Shown piece by piece: positions 9,728-19,403 of a DNA stretch of 64,000 nt. The first letter of the stretch is position 1. Every line of letters starts with the position of its first letter. The position numbers and the translations under genes were made by a program. A model generated the notes under the pieces. That model was not told the origin of the DNA. It saw only the letters and a program-made list of their open reading frames with translations, and ran no database searches. This stretch comes from Rhodeus uyekii (Eukaryota; Chordata; Actinopteri; Cypriniformes; Acheilognathidae), in contig JAWRVZ010000139.1 in assembly GCA_037043235.1 (NCBI GenBank), positions 1,746,001 to 1,810,000 on the forward strand, read 5' to 3'.

Positions 9728-11632
9728 GTCTCTCTCTACCTAATCTATAATAAACAACAGCACCCTAAGCTCAACCCTTTAAATCCACAGGGGTCCCATT
9801 TGGCTCTACACCACATTATTCATATGTTAAAAATCTTAATTCGGAACAACTTTGCCTCAAGAACCAAATTGTGAAATATTTGAAATAACAAAAACAGCAT
9901 TTCTCTCTACCTCAACAAAACCAGTGTTGAATTTTTTTAAATATTTTCTATATTTCTGTAAATTATACTGCTGCAATTGCTGGAAAATTAAATTTTAATC
10001 ATGCTTGATACAACATGTTTTTATGTTTTACTGTACATAATATTTGCATACATGCACTTAAAGATCTTAAGATGCTTGAACCTCGCCAAGTGGTATTAAA
10101 TGCCTATTAAAGGTTGTCTGTAAAGACGTGTTTTCCAGAAGACAAAACAAGAACAAGTGTGGACTATATGTAAAAAAAAATATTTTATGTAAAACAGCTT
10201 CCCAGAAACACGCATTTCTATGCAAAATGTTCGTTAAAGAGCTTCGTCTGGAAAGCATCACCTTTAAAATGTCTTTAAGATGTCAGTTTTACATACAATC
10301 TAAATAATAAATATCTAAAAGACATTTCCTAAATGGTTAGTTCCACTTCAAGAACTTGCAGATGGGGTTATCTCTTACCTCCAGTGGTCCTGATGAAGAG
10401 TGAAATCCAGCAATCAGAGGGAGACTAATAAAGCCACCCATTCTCTCAGTTTCTGTTCACTGGAAAAACGAAAAAGAATCTGTTTGGGAAAAACGAAACT
10501 CACACTCCTCCTTCACTCATTGTTCATTCATCTGTTATGATCTAAACTAAAACTAAACTAAACAGTCCTCGAGACAGTTTTACAGGAAGGAAATGTGTAA
10601 AATGTTGCTCAAACCTGCTGTCCTCAAACAAGTTCAACAACAACATGTTGTTACTTAGATCTTTGTCATGATCTGGTTTTGCTACAGATTCAAATATTTA
10701 GTTCACGTGTTATAATCGTTCCAACCGTCAAACATATTTTCAAACAATGTTATGAATGCAGATCCTCATTATTCTTCCCTCTTTTACAAAGTCGTTTACT
10801 AATTTTGACTTCCCTACTGACAAAGTAGCTAAAACCAGTTTAATCTGGTCTCCCAATTAAAAGACCAACCACATCAACTAAAAGAGTGTCTAAACCCCCT
10901 CTAAATCCATCCTGGGAGACCAGCTTAAACCAGCCAGCCAGTTTAGCAGGTTATTCAGTATTTTTGATCAATTTGAAGTCTATGTTATATATAATTATGT
11001 GCAATTGTTTCTGTTGCCATTGGCAATACGCAGAACTTTAGCTGTGGCATTGTAATGCCACGCTAGCAGAGGGAGCCCTCACCCGAGTTCTGACTGGTAC
11101 CTTTCCCTCTGCATCTACTTCCTGTCTAGCAGCCATATTAAGTGGGGGTGAGCCAAAGGACTTTGCGAAGTATTGCCAGTTCCACTGCCTTACCGAGCGT
11201 TTGCCTGTTCACTGACTTCTGCCTTGTGATTGACCCATTGCCTTATTATCTCATTCTGTTTCTGGATTACCCCTTGGACTTGTGTGCCTGTTGAATTGCT
11301 ATTGTGGTTTTGACTCTTTGCCTGGCTTCTGACATTGATCTGGATTTCCCTAGATAAACATCCACACATGGATTCTAACACGGCTTCAGCCTCATCCTTA
11401 CAGGCATCAACAGACAAGGAAAAACTCTCTGAACGTTCAAAAGCCCAGTTGTTTACAGTTTTCTTGGTTATGCGAACATTAAGAGAACATTCCATATCAT
11501 CATTTTGCAAGTAACGTTATTTTGTGCTCTGAACGTATTTACTAGTAATAAAAAAAATATGTCTAAGGCAAACGTCCAACCAAAATCGTTCAGAGCAAAC
11601 TTTCTATAAATGAATAAATAAAGTTCCCTGTC
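9728..11632. other. Intergenic stretch, mostly unassigned
   Basis: No supported gene. At about 11047-11360 a GC-richer patch begins TGTAATGCCACGCTAGCAG and has the look of an LTR or its fragment. From about 11480 the words GAGAACATTCC and GTTCAGAGC resemble the AACGTTC repeat family, into which the DIRS element appears to have inserted. Confidence 0.35.
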
Positions 11633-11796
11633 AAGGGAACTCGCACTGCGTCGAGACGCGATTGGGAACCTTTCAGTTTATATGTCTCTTGAAGCACAAT
11701 CAAACTCAGGTGCGGGAGTGTACGTCGCCGTGATGACGTCATCACGTCATGACCCGGGAGTATAAAGGCACGTCACGACCCGGAAGCGGGTTAGCT
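11633..11796 (+). repeat. DIRS left inverted terminal repeat
   Basis: Starts GTTCCCTGTCAAGGGAAC, itself a small palindrome, then runs through GCGTCGAGACGC to the promoter. Its complement is found at about 16719-16891. The first bases differ between the two repeats (GTTCCCTGTCAAGG versus GTTCCCTAAGAGGG), which is what the internal complementary region records. Confidence 0.85.
11734..11767 (+). promoter_or_regulatory. DIRS promoter: CRE-like palindrome and TATA box
   Basis: TGACGTCA at 11734-11741 is a consensus CREB/ATF site, followed by a further CACGTCATGAC and a TATAAAG box at 11761. ORF1 ATG lies about 150 bp downstream. Because the promoter is inside the inverted repeat, the same site exists in opposite orientation at about 16750-16790 and could drive antisense transcription. 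Confidence 0.6.
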
Positions 11797-11918
11797 TTCA
11801 GTGTCTTCACAGCGCTCTAAGCTCAACGTGTGTGTGTATTGCAGACGTGTGTGTGATTCAGCCCAAGTCTAGTTTAAAAGAAAAGGGATTTCACCGTGTG
11901 TCTGTTGGAGTGTTTGAA

Positions 11919-13388
11919 ATGGCGGAGCAAGTTTTTCGGCGCTGTGTTACCCCTTGTCCCCGGTTTCTTTCGGGAAGGGATACACACGCCTTATGTGTAG
12001 CTTGCATGGGAGAGGAGCATGCACGATCAGCGCTCGAGGGCACTGATTGTGCAGACTGTTTGCAAATGAGTTTGCGAACACTCCGATCCCGCCTGGCAGT
12101 TTTCGAGGAAACTGCCCGGGCTAGCGGCCCTCGTGGTTCCGGTCCCGCTGCGGCTGAGGCCCAGCGGCGGCTGCGATCATGGGGGTCGCAGATGGATCTA
12201 TCAGAGGGGTCGGAGACGGGCTTTGCCTTTTCTCCGCCTTTACCTGGCAGATCTAGCCCCGTTAGGGAGCCGGAAGCACGCCCTGTGGCGGTTTCTTCCG
12301 ACCCTGACGAGGCGATACTGCAGCTATCCAGTTCCGAGGAACTGGACGTTGTTAGTATCGACGCTGATGAGGAGGTTCCGCCAGCCCCCTCACCAGCGTC
12401 AGATGAGTTGCTGGAGGTGGTGACTCGCGCCACCGCTAGGCTGGGCCTCGAGTGGCCGGCTGAGCGGACGCATGCTCGTCCAAAGAGCAGGCTGGACGAG
12501 CGCTTTTTGCCGTCCAGAGCACCACCTCAGCGCCGGTGTCTGCCTTTCTTCCCCGACCTCCACACTGAGGTGTCGAGGTCCTGGAATAGGCCCGCCTCCC
12601 ACAGGGTGCATAACAGCGAGACCGCTGTTTATGCCTCCCTAGTGGGAGCTAAAGATCGCGGATACGGGGCGATGCCTAGAGTAGAGGAGTCCTTGGCTAA
12701 TCATTTGGCTCCTCACTCACCGCAGCCCCTAAAGGCACCGGTGCTCCCCACCAAACCTCTCAGGGTTACGTCATCGTTGGTGGGGCGAGCATACTCATCG
12801 GCTGGTCAGGCTGCAGCATGCCTCCACACCTCTTCCATGCTGCAGGCCTACCAGGCGGAACTCCTCGCAGATCTTGACGAGGAGGGAGGTATTGGGCCAG
12901 AAGCAGTCGCAGAACTGCGGAGGGCGACGGATCTTTCTCTCCGGGCTGCTAGGGAGACGGCCGCCTCTATTGGCCGATCTATGGCAGCCCTAGTAGCTAC
13001 GGAGAGACATTTATGGCTGAACTTGACTACCCTCAGCCAAAAGGATAAGAACATCCTCCTGGACGCCCCTCTGACGCCTCCTGGCCTCTTCGGCGACGCG
13101 GTTAAGCTAGCGGTCGAGAGGTTTCAGGAGGCTGCTAAGCAGGAGGCGGCGTTCAAAAAGATCCTTCCACGCCGCCCTCAAGGTTCGCAAGCAAGAGCAG
13201 CGTTCCATCCTCAGCCCAGTACCTCCTCATACCGCGCTGGGCAGAAGCTGAGTGTTGCGACTCGTCAGCCCCCCCCGAAAAAGAAGGGGAGGGCTTCAGG
13301 TCAGCAACCTCAGCCTCAGCCTTCTGGCCGGCAGACCGACCTGAGGGTCGTTCTGCAGGGCAAGAAGGCTAAAAGTAAGAGGCCCTGA
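11919..13388 (+). CDS. DIRS ORF1, gag-like protein
   Basis: The first sensible ATG is at 11919 (MAEQVFRRCVTPCPRFL), giving about 489 residues to the TGA ending at 13388; the frame is open further upstream but only with non-ATG starts. The N-terminus has clustered Cys and His (CVTPC, ALCVACMGEEHA, CADCLQ), plausibly a zinc-binding fold, followed by an Arg-rich helix. The centre is acidic and Ser/Pro-rich, then comes a long Ala/Leu helical region, and the last 60 residues are Gln/Pro-rich and strongly basic (PPPKKKGRASG), fit for RNA binding. This is the usual position and character of DIRS Gag. No catalytic motif. Confidence 0.8.
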   Translation: MAEQVFRRCVTPCPRFLSGRDTHALCVACMGEEHARSALEGTDCADCLQMSLRTLRSRLAVFEETARASGPRGSGPAAAEAQRRLRSWGSQMDLSEGSETGFAFSPPLPGRSSPVREPEARPVAVSSDPDEAILQLSSSEELDVVSIDADEEVPPAPSPASDELLEVVTRATARLGLEWPAERTHARPKSRLDERFLPSRAPPQRRCLPFFPDLHTEVSRSWNRPASHRVHNSETAVYASLVGAKDRGYGAMPRVEESLANHLAPHSPQPLKAPVLPTKPLRVTSSLVGRAYSSAGQAAACLHTSSMLQAYQAELLADLDEEGGIGPEAVAELRRATDLSLRAARETAASIGRSMAALVATERHLWLNLTTLSQKDKNILLDAPLTPPGLFGDAVKLAVERFQEAAKQEAAFKKILPRRPQGSQARAAFHPQPSTSSYRAGQKLSVATRQPPPKKKGRASGQQPQPQPSGRQTDLRVVLQGKKAKSKRP

Positions 13389-13452
13389 CAATCATGGTGT
13401 CAGGCCTCGCAGGGAGCCCCCCGTTGGTCCACCAGCCTGCCAACGCCCTGCG

Positions 13453-15516
13453 GTGGCCCCTGTGGATCTGGTTTCTCGAGAGAGCCAGTCCGATCAGGGA
13501 CCAGGTGGTCTACCCCAGTTGTCACCCCGGCAGGGTGCACTGGGCAGATTGCCCCCTCTAAGGAGGGTCCTAGAGCATCCACTCCAGGTCCAGCGGCCTG
13601 GAGTGGAAACCCGAACAGAGACTGGTCTCGAGAGACTGGTACCCCTAGTAGAGTTCCTGGCGGCGTGGACACGTCTGCCAGGCATTTCTCAGTGGGTCCT
13701 GCGCACTATTCATGTGGGTTACACTATCCAGTTTCGGTCGAACCCTCCCAAGTTCGCGGGGGTTCTTCGGACAGAGGTAGACCCTGGGCAGGCTCGGGTT
13801 TTGGAACAAGAAGTCGAATCATTGCTGAGGAAAGAGGCCATAGAGTATGTACCTCTCTCAGCCACAGATTCGGGCTTTTACAGCCGCTACTTCATAGTTC
13901 CGAAGAAGGATGGAGGTATGCGTCCTATTCTAGACCTTCGCCTGTTGAACAAGACTGTCAGGCGCCTGAAGTTCAGAATGTTGACTTTGAAACAGATCGT
14001 ATCCCAAATCAAGTCCGAGGATTGGTTTGTGACGATAGATCTCAAAGACGCATATTTCCATATCTCCATCCTTCCTCAACATCGGAAGTTTCTCAGGTTC
14101 GCCTTCGGGGGCAAGGCTTACCAATATCGAGTACTTCCATTCGGCCTAGCGCTATCCCCTCGCACCTTCACCAAATGCATGGACGCAGCGCTCGCCCCGC
14201 TGCGGTCCACTGGTATCCGTGTACTGAACTACATCGACGATTGGTTGATTTTGGCTCAGACACAAGAATTAGCGGTCCGGCATCGAGATGTCGTACTCGC
14301 GCATATGAAGGAGCTGGGGCTGAGACTCAATGCCAAGAAGAGTATCCTCTCTCCTGTGCAGAGGACAACCTTCCTAGGCGTTGTTTGGGACTCGGCGTCA
14401 ATGTCTGCACGGCTATCCCCCGTGCGCATTGCCGCCGTTCTGTCCTTAGTCCAGGATATCAAGCTAGGCCAGCTGCTCACTGTCAAGCACTTCCAGAGAG
14501 TGCTGGGGCTCATGGCGGCAGCGTCCAGTGTTATCCCACTCGGCCTGCTCCACATGAGACCCCTGCAGTGGTGGCTGAAGACCAGAGGGTTTTCCCCGAG
14601 GGGCAACCCCTTCCGTCTGATCAAGGTGTCAAGGCGCTGCCTTCGAGCCTTGCATCCGTGGAAGCAGAACTGGTTTTTGTCCCAGAAGCTCGCACTGGGA
14701 GCTATCTGTCACCGCGTCATGCTGTCGACAGATGCGTCCCGCGCGGGCTGGGGGGCGGTCCTGAGGGACCGCTCGGCCAGGGGTCTATGGGACGGGCACC
14801 ACCTCTCCTGGCATATCAACGCCTTGGAGATGATGGCTGTCCGGATGGCGCTACGGGCGTTTCTCCCCGACCTCAGAGGCCGTCATGTAGTAGTCCGGAC
14901 CGACAATACGTCGGTGGTCTCCTACATAAATCACCAGGGAGGTCTCCGGTCTCGTCGACTTTCCAAGTTGGCGATCAGGATCCTCCTCTGGGCCCAGAGG
15001 GAACTGCTCTCTCTTCGAGCGGTATATATCCCGGGGGCCCAGAACCTGGGGGCAGACTTCCTGTCGAGACAGGGGCCGAGGCCCGGGGAATGGCGACTCC
15101 ACACTCAGGTGGTGGAGCAGATTTGGGAGAGATTCGGCCAGGCTCAAGTGGATCTGTTTGCGTCTCGAGAGACGACTCACTGCCCACTCTGGTTCTCCCT
15201 TTATCTTCCAGCGCCTCTCGGCCTGGACGCCATGAGGCAAGGGTGGCCAAATCTACCCCTGTATGCCTTTCCCCCCGTAGCTCTGCTCCCAGGGGTTCTG
15301 GAGAAGGTTCGCCGGGAGAAGGTCCGTCTCACTCTAGTTGCCCCGCGCTGGCCGGGCAGGGTGTGGTTTTCGGACCTGGTGTCCCTCCTAGACGGCACTC
15401 CGTGGGAGATTCCGGTCAGGAGGGACCTCCTGTCCCAGGCTCAGGGGAGGATTTTCCATCCTCACCCAGAACTGTGGAAACTGTGGGTCTGGCCCCTGAG
15501 GGGGCCCAGCTCATAG
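13453..15516 (+). CDS. DIRS reverse transcriptase / RNase H
   Basis: Open for 687 codons, one frame away from ORF1. The first codon of the open stretch is GTG, so the true start is unknown; translation could use an internal start or frameshifting after ORF1. Reverse transcriptase landmarks: FIVPKKDGGMRPILDLR, DLKDAYFHI, and the catalytic YIDD in LNYIDDWLIL (near residue 260). RNase H follows: LSTDASRAGWG (Asp), INALEMMA (Glu), VRTDNTSVV (Asp) and NLGADFLSR (Asp). After RNase H the chain continues about 150 residues, including a run like VDLFASRETTHCPLWF, typical of DIRS pol C-termini. No stop or frameshift is seen. Confidence 0.9.
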   Translation: MAPVDLVSRESQSDQGPGGLPQLSPRQGALGRLPPLRRVLEHPLQVQRPGVETRTETGLERLVPLVEFLAAWTRLPGISQWVLRTIHVGYTIQFRSNPPKFAGVLRTEVDPGQARVLEQEVESLLRKEAIEYVPLSATDSGFYSRYFIVPKKDGGMRPILDLRLLNKTVRRLKFRMLTLKQIVSQIKSEDWFVTIDLKDAYFHISILPQHRKFLRFAFGGKAYQYRVLPFGLALSPRTFTKCMDAALAPLRSTGIRVLNYIDDWLILAQTQELAVRHRDVVLAHMKELGLRLNAKKSILSPVQRTTFLGVVWDSASMSARLSPVRIAAVLSLVQDIKLGQLLTVKHFQRVLGLMAAASSVIPLGLLHMRPLQWWLKTRGFSPRGNPFRLIKVSRRCLRALHPWKQNWFLSQKLALGAICHRVMLSTDASRAGWGAVLRDRSARGLWDGHHLSWHINALEMMAVRMALRAFLPDLRGRHVVVRTDNTSVVSYINHQGGLRSRRLSKLAIRILLWAQRELLSLRAVYIPGAQNLGADFLSRQGPRPGEWRLHTQVVEQIWERFGQAQVDLFASRETTHCPLWFSLYLPAPLGLDAMRQGWPNLPLYAFPPVALLPGVLEKVRREKVRLTLVAPRWPGRVWFSDLVSLLDGTPWEIPVRRDLLSQAQGRIFHPHPELWKLWVWPLRGPSS

Positions 15517-16514
15517 AGTCTGGTCTCTCAGCCGAGGTTGTAGAGACCATTCTCCACTCCAGAGCCCCGTCCACGAGGAAACTGTACGCTCAGAAGTGGA
15601 AGATTTTCACTTCTTGGTGTTGCGAAAAGCAGCTGAACCCAGTTACCTGCCAGGTTGGCACCGTGCTGGAGTTCCTGCAAGAAAGGTTCGCAGCAGGGCT
15701 GTCCCCCTCCACACTAAAGGTTTACGTGGCTGCCATAGCTGCTTACCACGTACCTTTGAGTGGTGCCTCTTTGGGCAGGGACCCCCTCATAGTTCGTTTC
15801 CTACGTGGCACTCAGAGGCTGAGGCCTGTAGTACGTTCAAGGGTGCCTCCTTGGGACCTGTCCCTGGTGCTCCAGGCCTTGTCCCAGGCTCCCTTCGAAC
15901 CGCTGGACGAGATTTCAGACAAGCACCTTACTCTTAAAACTCTCTTTCTTCTCGCCATTTCTTCCCTCAAGAGGATTGGTGACATGCAGGCCCTCTCCGT
16001 GGCCCCTTCATGTTTAGAGTTTGCGCCCGGCTTGGCTAAAGCTTTCCTCTATCCCAAGCCGGGTTATGTACCTAAAGTGCTGTCTAGTCCTATGCGCCAC
16101 ATAGTGCTACAGGCTCTCTGTCCTCCTCCATTCACTGATCATGACCAGGAGTTAAAGAACAGGGTTTGTCCAGTGCGAGCACTGGACGCCTACGTCCACA
16201 GAACTGCTACGTGGCGTAGGTCAGACCAAATCTTTGTCTGTTTTGGGGCCCCCAGAGGTTCCCCTGCTTCTAAGCCTACTATGAGCAGATGGATTTCAGA
16301 GTCTATTTCTCTAGCTTATGAGCTGGCAGGACAGCAGTGTCCACTGTCTGTCCGAGCTCATTCTACTCGGAGCATGGCTGCCTCGAAAACCTTTTTCGCA
16401 GGGGCTTCCCTCGCGGACATTTGTGATGCGGCTGGCTGGTCCTCACCGCATACCTTTATTAGGTTCTACCAGTTAGACCTAAACCCCGCCTTGGGATCAT
16501 TGGCGTTATCGTAG
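13665..16514 (+). CDS. DIRS tyrosine recombinase (long open frame; enzyme is the last ~330 residues)
   Basis: The frame is open for 949 codons, but the first two thirds overlap the RT/RNase H gene in another frame and have low-complexity sequence, so they are probably not the native protein. The recombinase proper starts near 15520. An N-terminal SAM-like core-binding part (STRKLYAQKWKIF, PSTLKVYVAAIAAY) precedes the catalytic domain: first Arg in SLKRIGDMQAL, His-x-x-Arg in AHSTRSMA, and the nucleophile Tyr in TFIRFYQLDL, with GWSSPHTF before it. All catalytic residues are present. Its job is to insert the circular cDNA. No in-frame ATG is close to 15520, so its start or mode of expression is open. 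Confidence 0.85.
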   Translation: MDTSARHFSVGPAHYSCGLHYPVSVEPSQVRGGSSDRGRPWAGSGFGTRSRIIAEERGHRVCTSLSHRFGLLQPLLHSSEEGWRYASYSRPSPVEQDCQAPEVQNVDFETDRIPNQVRGLVCDDRSQRRIFPYLHPSSTSEVSQVRLRGQGLPISSTSIRPSAIPSHLHQMHGRSARPAAVHWYPCTELHRRLVDFGSDTRISGPASRCRTRAYEGAGAETQCQEEYPLSCAEDNLPRRCLGLGVNVCTAIPRAHCRRSVLSPGYQARPAAHCQALPESAGAHGGSVQCYPTRPAPHETPAVVAEDQRVFPEGQPLPSDQGVKALPSSLASVEAELVFVPEARTGSYLSPRHAVDRCVPRGLGGGPEGPLGQGSMGRAPPLLAYQRLGDDGCPDGATGVSPRPQRPSCSSPDRQYVGGLLHKSPGRSPVSSTFQVGDQDPPLGPEGTALSSSGIYPGGPEPGGRLPVETGAEARGMATPHSGGGADLGEIRPGSSGSVCVSRDDSLPTLVLPLSSSASRPGRHEARVAKSTPVCLSPRSSAPRGSGEGSPGEGPSHSSCPALAGQGVVFGPGVPPRRHSVGDSGQEGPPVPGSGEDFPSSPRTVETVGLAPEGAQLIESGLSAEVVETILHSRAPSTRKLYAQKWKIFTSWCCEKQLNPVTCQVGTVLEFLQERFAAGLSPSTLKVYVAAIAAYHVPLSGASLGRDPLIVRFLRGTQRLRPVVRSRVPPWDLSLVLQALSQAPFEPLDEISDKHLTLKTLFLLAISSLKRIGDMQALSVAPSCLEFAPGLAKAFLYPKPGYVPKVLSSPMRHIVLQALCPPPFTDHDQELKNRVCPVRALDAYVHRTATWRRSDQIFVCFGAPRGSPASKPTMSRWISESISLAYELAGQQCPLSVRAHSTRSMAASKTFFAGASLADICDAAGWSSPHTFIRFYQLDLNPALGSLALS

Positions 16515-16576
16515 TGAGCTACGTTTCGCTTGGCATACCCCGTACGCTGAGGCGGCGTGGGTATTCCTCGTTCCCA

Positions 16577-16676
16577 ATCGCGTCTCGACGCAGTGCGAGT
16601 TCCCTTGACAGGGAACGTCTCAGGTTACGTACGTAACCATAGTTCCCTAAGAGGGAACGAGACACTGCGTCTTGCA
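16577..16676. repeat. DIRS internal complementary region
   Basis: First half (16577-16617) is the complement of the element's left end (GCGTCTCGACGCAGTGCGAG and the palindromic end). Second half, from AACGTCTCAGG to about 16676, is the complement of the right end including GGTTACGTACGTAACC. The two halves share AAC at the join, the complement of terminal GTT. This is the diagnostic DIRS circle-junction splint. Confidence 0.88.
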
Positions 16677-16718
16677 GCCTCAGCTCCTAGGCATGCCGGC
16701 CTGTTCAGACACTGTTCA

Positions 16719-16920
16719 AGCTAACCCGCTTCCGGGTCGTGACGTGCCTTTATACTCCCGGGTCATGACGTGATGACGTCATCACGGCGACGTACACTCC
16801 CGCACCTGAGTTTGATTGTGCTTCAAGAGACATATAAACTGAAAGGTTCCCAATTGCGTCTCGACGCAGGGTCTCGTTCCCTCTTAGGGAACTATGGTTA
16901 CGTACGTAACCTGAGACGTT
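16719..16920 (-). repeat. DIRS right inverted terminal repeat with extension
   Basis: 16719-16891 is the inverted copy of the left repeat, including the TATA and TGACGTCA sites. It is extended by about 29 bp containing the palindrome GGTTACGTACGTAACC and ending GAGACGTT. An extended right repeat is the known DIRS pattern. Confidence 0.85.
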
Positions 16921-17212
16921 TTTATGCTACCGTTTTGAGAAACATACAGAGAACATTTTCTGTTAGCTGGCATATTCCATTGGAAAGTTGTTTTCTCTTT
17001 TGGCAGGAACAAATGATGTTGCATCAATCTATGTCATCCGTTCTTATACAGAGCAGCACTACAAAAGTAAAGAGTTGATTAAAGAGTTGACTATTCTATT
17101 TTCTCTAGTTCTCATGCTTATTTAGAAAAACAATTGTGGTCATTTGGAATAAAAAAAAAGAATGAAGACCTTCAGTTACACCTGAAATAAATATTCAATT
17201 TACTGTATAATC

Positions 17213-17585
17213 CAGTGTTTTTCAACCTTTTTTGAGCCAAGGTACATATTTTCATTGAAAAAAATCACAAGGCACACCACCAACCGAAGATGTTAAAAAA
17301 TGAAACTCTGTAGCCTATATTAACAACATACAGCAGTGGTCCCAAACCTTTTTTGCGTCGCAGACCGGACAATTGATACAACTGATAATTTTATCGCAGA
17401 CCGGGGGGGTTAAAGAGCGGTATACTGTTGACGGGGGGCTTGAGCGACACACACCTGCTCTCCACGAAAGTTACAGCACCACTTTCAGCCACTTAAAAAT
17501 GTTATTTAGAAAAACTAGATGAAATTGAATAATTTTCCACGGCACACCTGACGATCTCTCGCGGCACACTGGTTGAAAAACACTG
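17213..17585. mobile_element. hAT-type nonautonomous element with 8-bp target duplication
   Basis: Bounded by the exact 8-bp duplication GTATAATC (17205-17212 and 17586-17593). Ends are CAGTGTTTTTCAACC and its complement GGTTGAAAAACACTG, the usual hAT terminal form. An internal block near 17335-17420 starts CAGTGGTCCCAAACC and resembles the end of a second hAT family, a fragment of which is also at about 42170-42235. No transposase frame. Confidence 0.85.
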
Positions 17586-17870
17586 GTATAATCAGTCTAT
17601 AATCTGTCACTGCCAATACATTGGTCATGGTCAGGAGATGAACACATAGATAAACAATTCTCAGGAAGAACACATGAGTTGGTCATGAGTCTTACTTTAG
17701 TCTTACTCATACAGTTAGATTTACAGGGTAATACAAGGAAGAGACCAGTCTCTGACTGTGTGTTTGTGCTGGGGTGACATAGAGTCTGTGATAAAGGGAT
17801 AAAAGGGAAAGGGTAAACTTGATTCAAACTCTGGTAAGCGTTTACAACTTTACTTGTGAAGCATGTTCAA

Positions 17871-18488
17871 CAGGTGAATCGCTTCTCTACAGTGCAAGTA
17901 CTCATGTGAGCCTTAAGATTTCCTTTTTGTGAGAAACTCTTGCCTCACAGATTAAAGACGAAAGTCTTCTAATTAGTATGAAGTTTTGTGTGTGTTGAGG
18001 CTACTTTTATGACTAAAATGCTTTCGACCGTGATGACCTATAAAACCGTTCTCTCCTGAGTGAATCCTCTTATGAGAATTAAGGGTTACTTTATGTGTGA
18101 AACTTGTTCCACACTGGATCACATGTGAACTGTTTCTCTCCAGTAAACTTTTTCTTTCCATTGTGAATATTCATGTGATGCCCAAGATTTACCACTGTTG
18201 TGAAGCTCCTTCCACACTGATCACAGAAGAACAACTTTTCTCCAAATATGAATTCTCATGTGGGAATTACAGTAATGGTGTTTTTATCTGCAAACTTCTG
18301 TCCACAATGAGAGCAAGTATAAGATTTTTCTCCAGTATGAATTCTCATTTGTGCTTTAAGGTTGTGTTTTTGAATGAAATTCTTTCCACTCTGTTGACAG
18401 GTGAAATGTCTCTTTCCAGTGTGAATACTCTTGTGGACTTCCAAGTTTAGTTTTCGACTGAAACTTTTTCCACACAGATGCCAAGTGA
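17871..18488 (-). pseudogene. C2H2 zinc-finger pseudogene
   Basis: Minus-strand frames spell decayed C2H2 fingers with TGEK-type linkers: CGKSFSRK..LEVHKSIHTG, then ACQQ-like finger with the second Cys replaced by Ser, then YTCSHCGQKFADK with its His pair lost to a frameshift, and further fragments (CDQCGRSFTTVVNLGHH). Stops and frameshifts separate at least six finger units. It is of the same family as the gene at 48627-56214 and may be the tail of a former neighbour whose exon 1 remnant is at 46361-46406. Confidence 0.8.
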
Positions 18489-18759
18489 AACAACGGTTAT
18501 CTCTATGTTGCCCTTTGTTACAATGTTCACTTTGTCAGGCAGGTCCTATTTAAGTGACTTCTTGATTGAGAACAGGTGTGGCAGTGATCAGGCCTCGGTG
18601 TGGCTAGGGAAATTGAACTCAGGTGTGATACATTTTTGTTTTCCTTTAATAATAACATGCTTCATTTAAACATGTCTTATCTTCAACTAATATTTAAATT
18701 AGTTTTATGATCTGATATATTTAAGTGTGATAAACATGCAAAAAAAAATCAATTAACAC

Positions 18760-18760
<1 letters not shown>

Positions 18761-18819
<59 letters not shown>
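18761..18819. repeat. (TA)n microsatellite
   Basis: Nearly pure TA dinucleotide run of about 58 bp. Confidence 0.95.
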
Positions 18820-18822
<3 letters not shown>

Positions 18823-19400
18823 GAGCCCCCTACCTGTTTCTTTTATAATATAGTAGGACAGCACAACAGATTCATTAATATATGCCTACAGATGTTGAAG
18901 TTAGGCCCCTCTGAAAATCACTAAATACTTGTCTATAAAATGACAGAAGTAAAACTCTGGTGACAGTAACAAAACACATAGGATTTAATTTGAAATATAA
19001 AATACAAATATAAAAGGGATTTTGAATAAACAAAACAGTAATGACACAGTAATAATAAAGTAATTCACAGTAACACTTTTAACTCACACTCAAACAATAT
19101 CACCCTGAATATATGATAACGTCACACACAGAAATTACCTGGAAACAGTGTTAACACTGTGGGCCCACAGACACACACACACACACCAGTCCCTCACAGC
19201 CCATCCCGTTGCAGGCCTGAGACGTGGCTAGAGTACGTGGTGGCCGTGAAAACAACAACTGGCCCCTTCGCTCTCCTGAGCAGGAAAAATAACACACTCA
19301 AACACAGTACCTGCACTCCGTGACAGGTCGAAACTGAACTCCGCAGCACTATAGCAGTCTACCGGAAATCTCTCTCCAGCGCGCGCTCTCTGAAGACGGG
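18819..19400. repeat. Dispersed repeat beginning TGTAGAGCCCCCT
   Basis: Shares its start and internal words with 33612-34627: TGTA-GCCCCCT at the left, GTTGCAGGCCTG in the middle, and a GAGCA...AACACACTC..GTACCT block towards the right. No coding sequence. An LTR or similar nonautonomous insertion is possible; only two diverged copies are in view, so ends are uncertain. Confidence 0.35.
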
Positions 19401-19403
19401 CCG

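Larger units (their letters stand above)
11633..16920 (+). mobile_element. Complete DIRS-like tyrosine-recombinase retrotransposon
   Basis: All parts of a DIRS1-type element are present in order: left inverted terminal repeat, promoter, gag-like ORF1, reverse transcriptase/RNase H ORF, tyrosine recombinase, internal complementary region and an extended right inverted repeat. Both termini carry GTT, the trinucleotide shared at DIRS circle junctions. There is no integrase and there are no LTRs. Known mechanism: the RNA is copied to a circle using the internal complementary region as splint, and the recombinase inserts it without target duplication. All three ORFs are open, so this copy may be competent. 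Confidence 0.92.

Noticed and set aside
11891..12433. 180-codon minus-strand frame opposite DIRS ORF1
   Set aside because: Ser/Ala/Arg-rich shadow of a GC-rich gene on the other strand.
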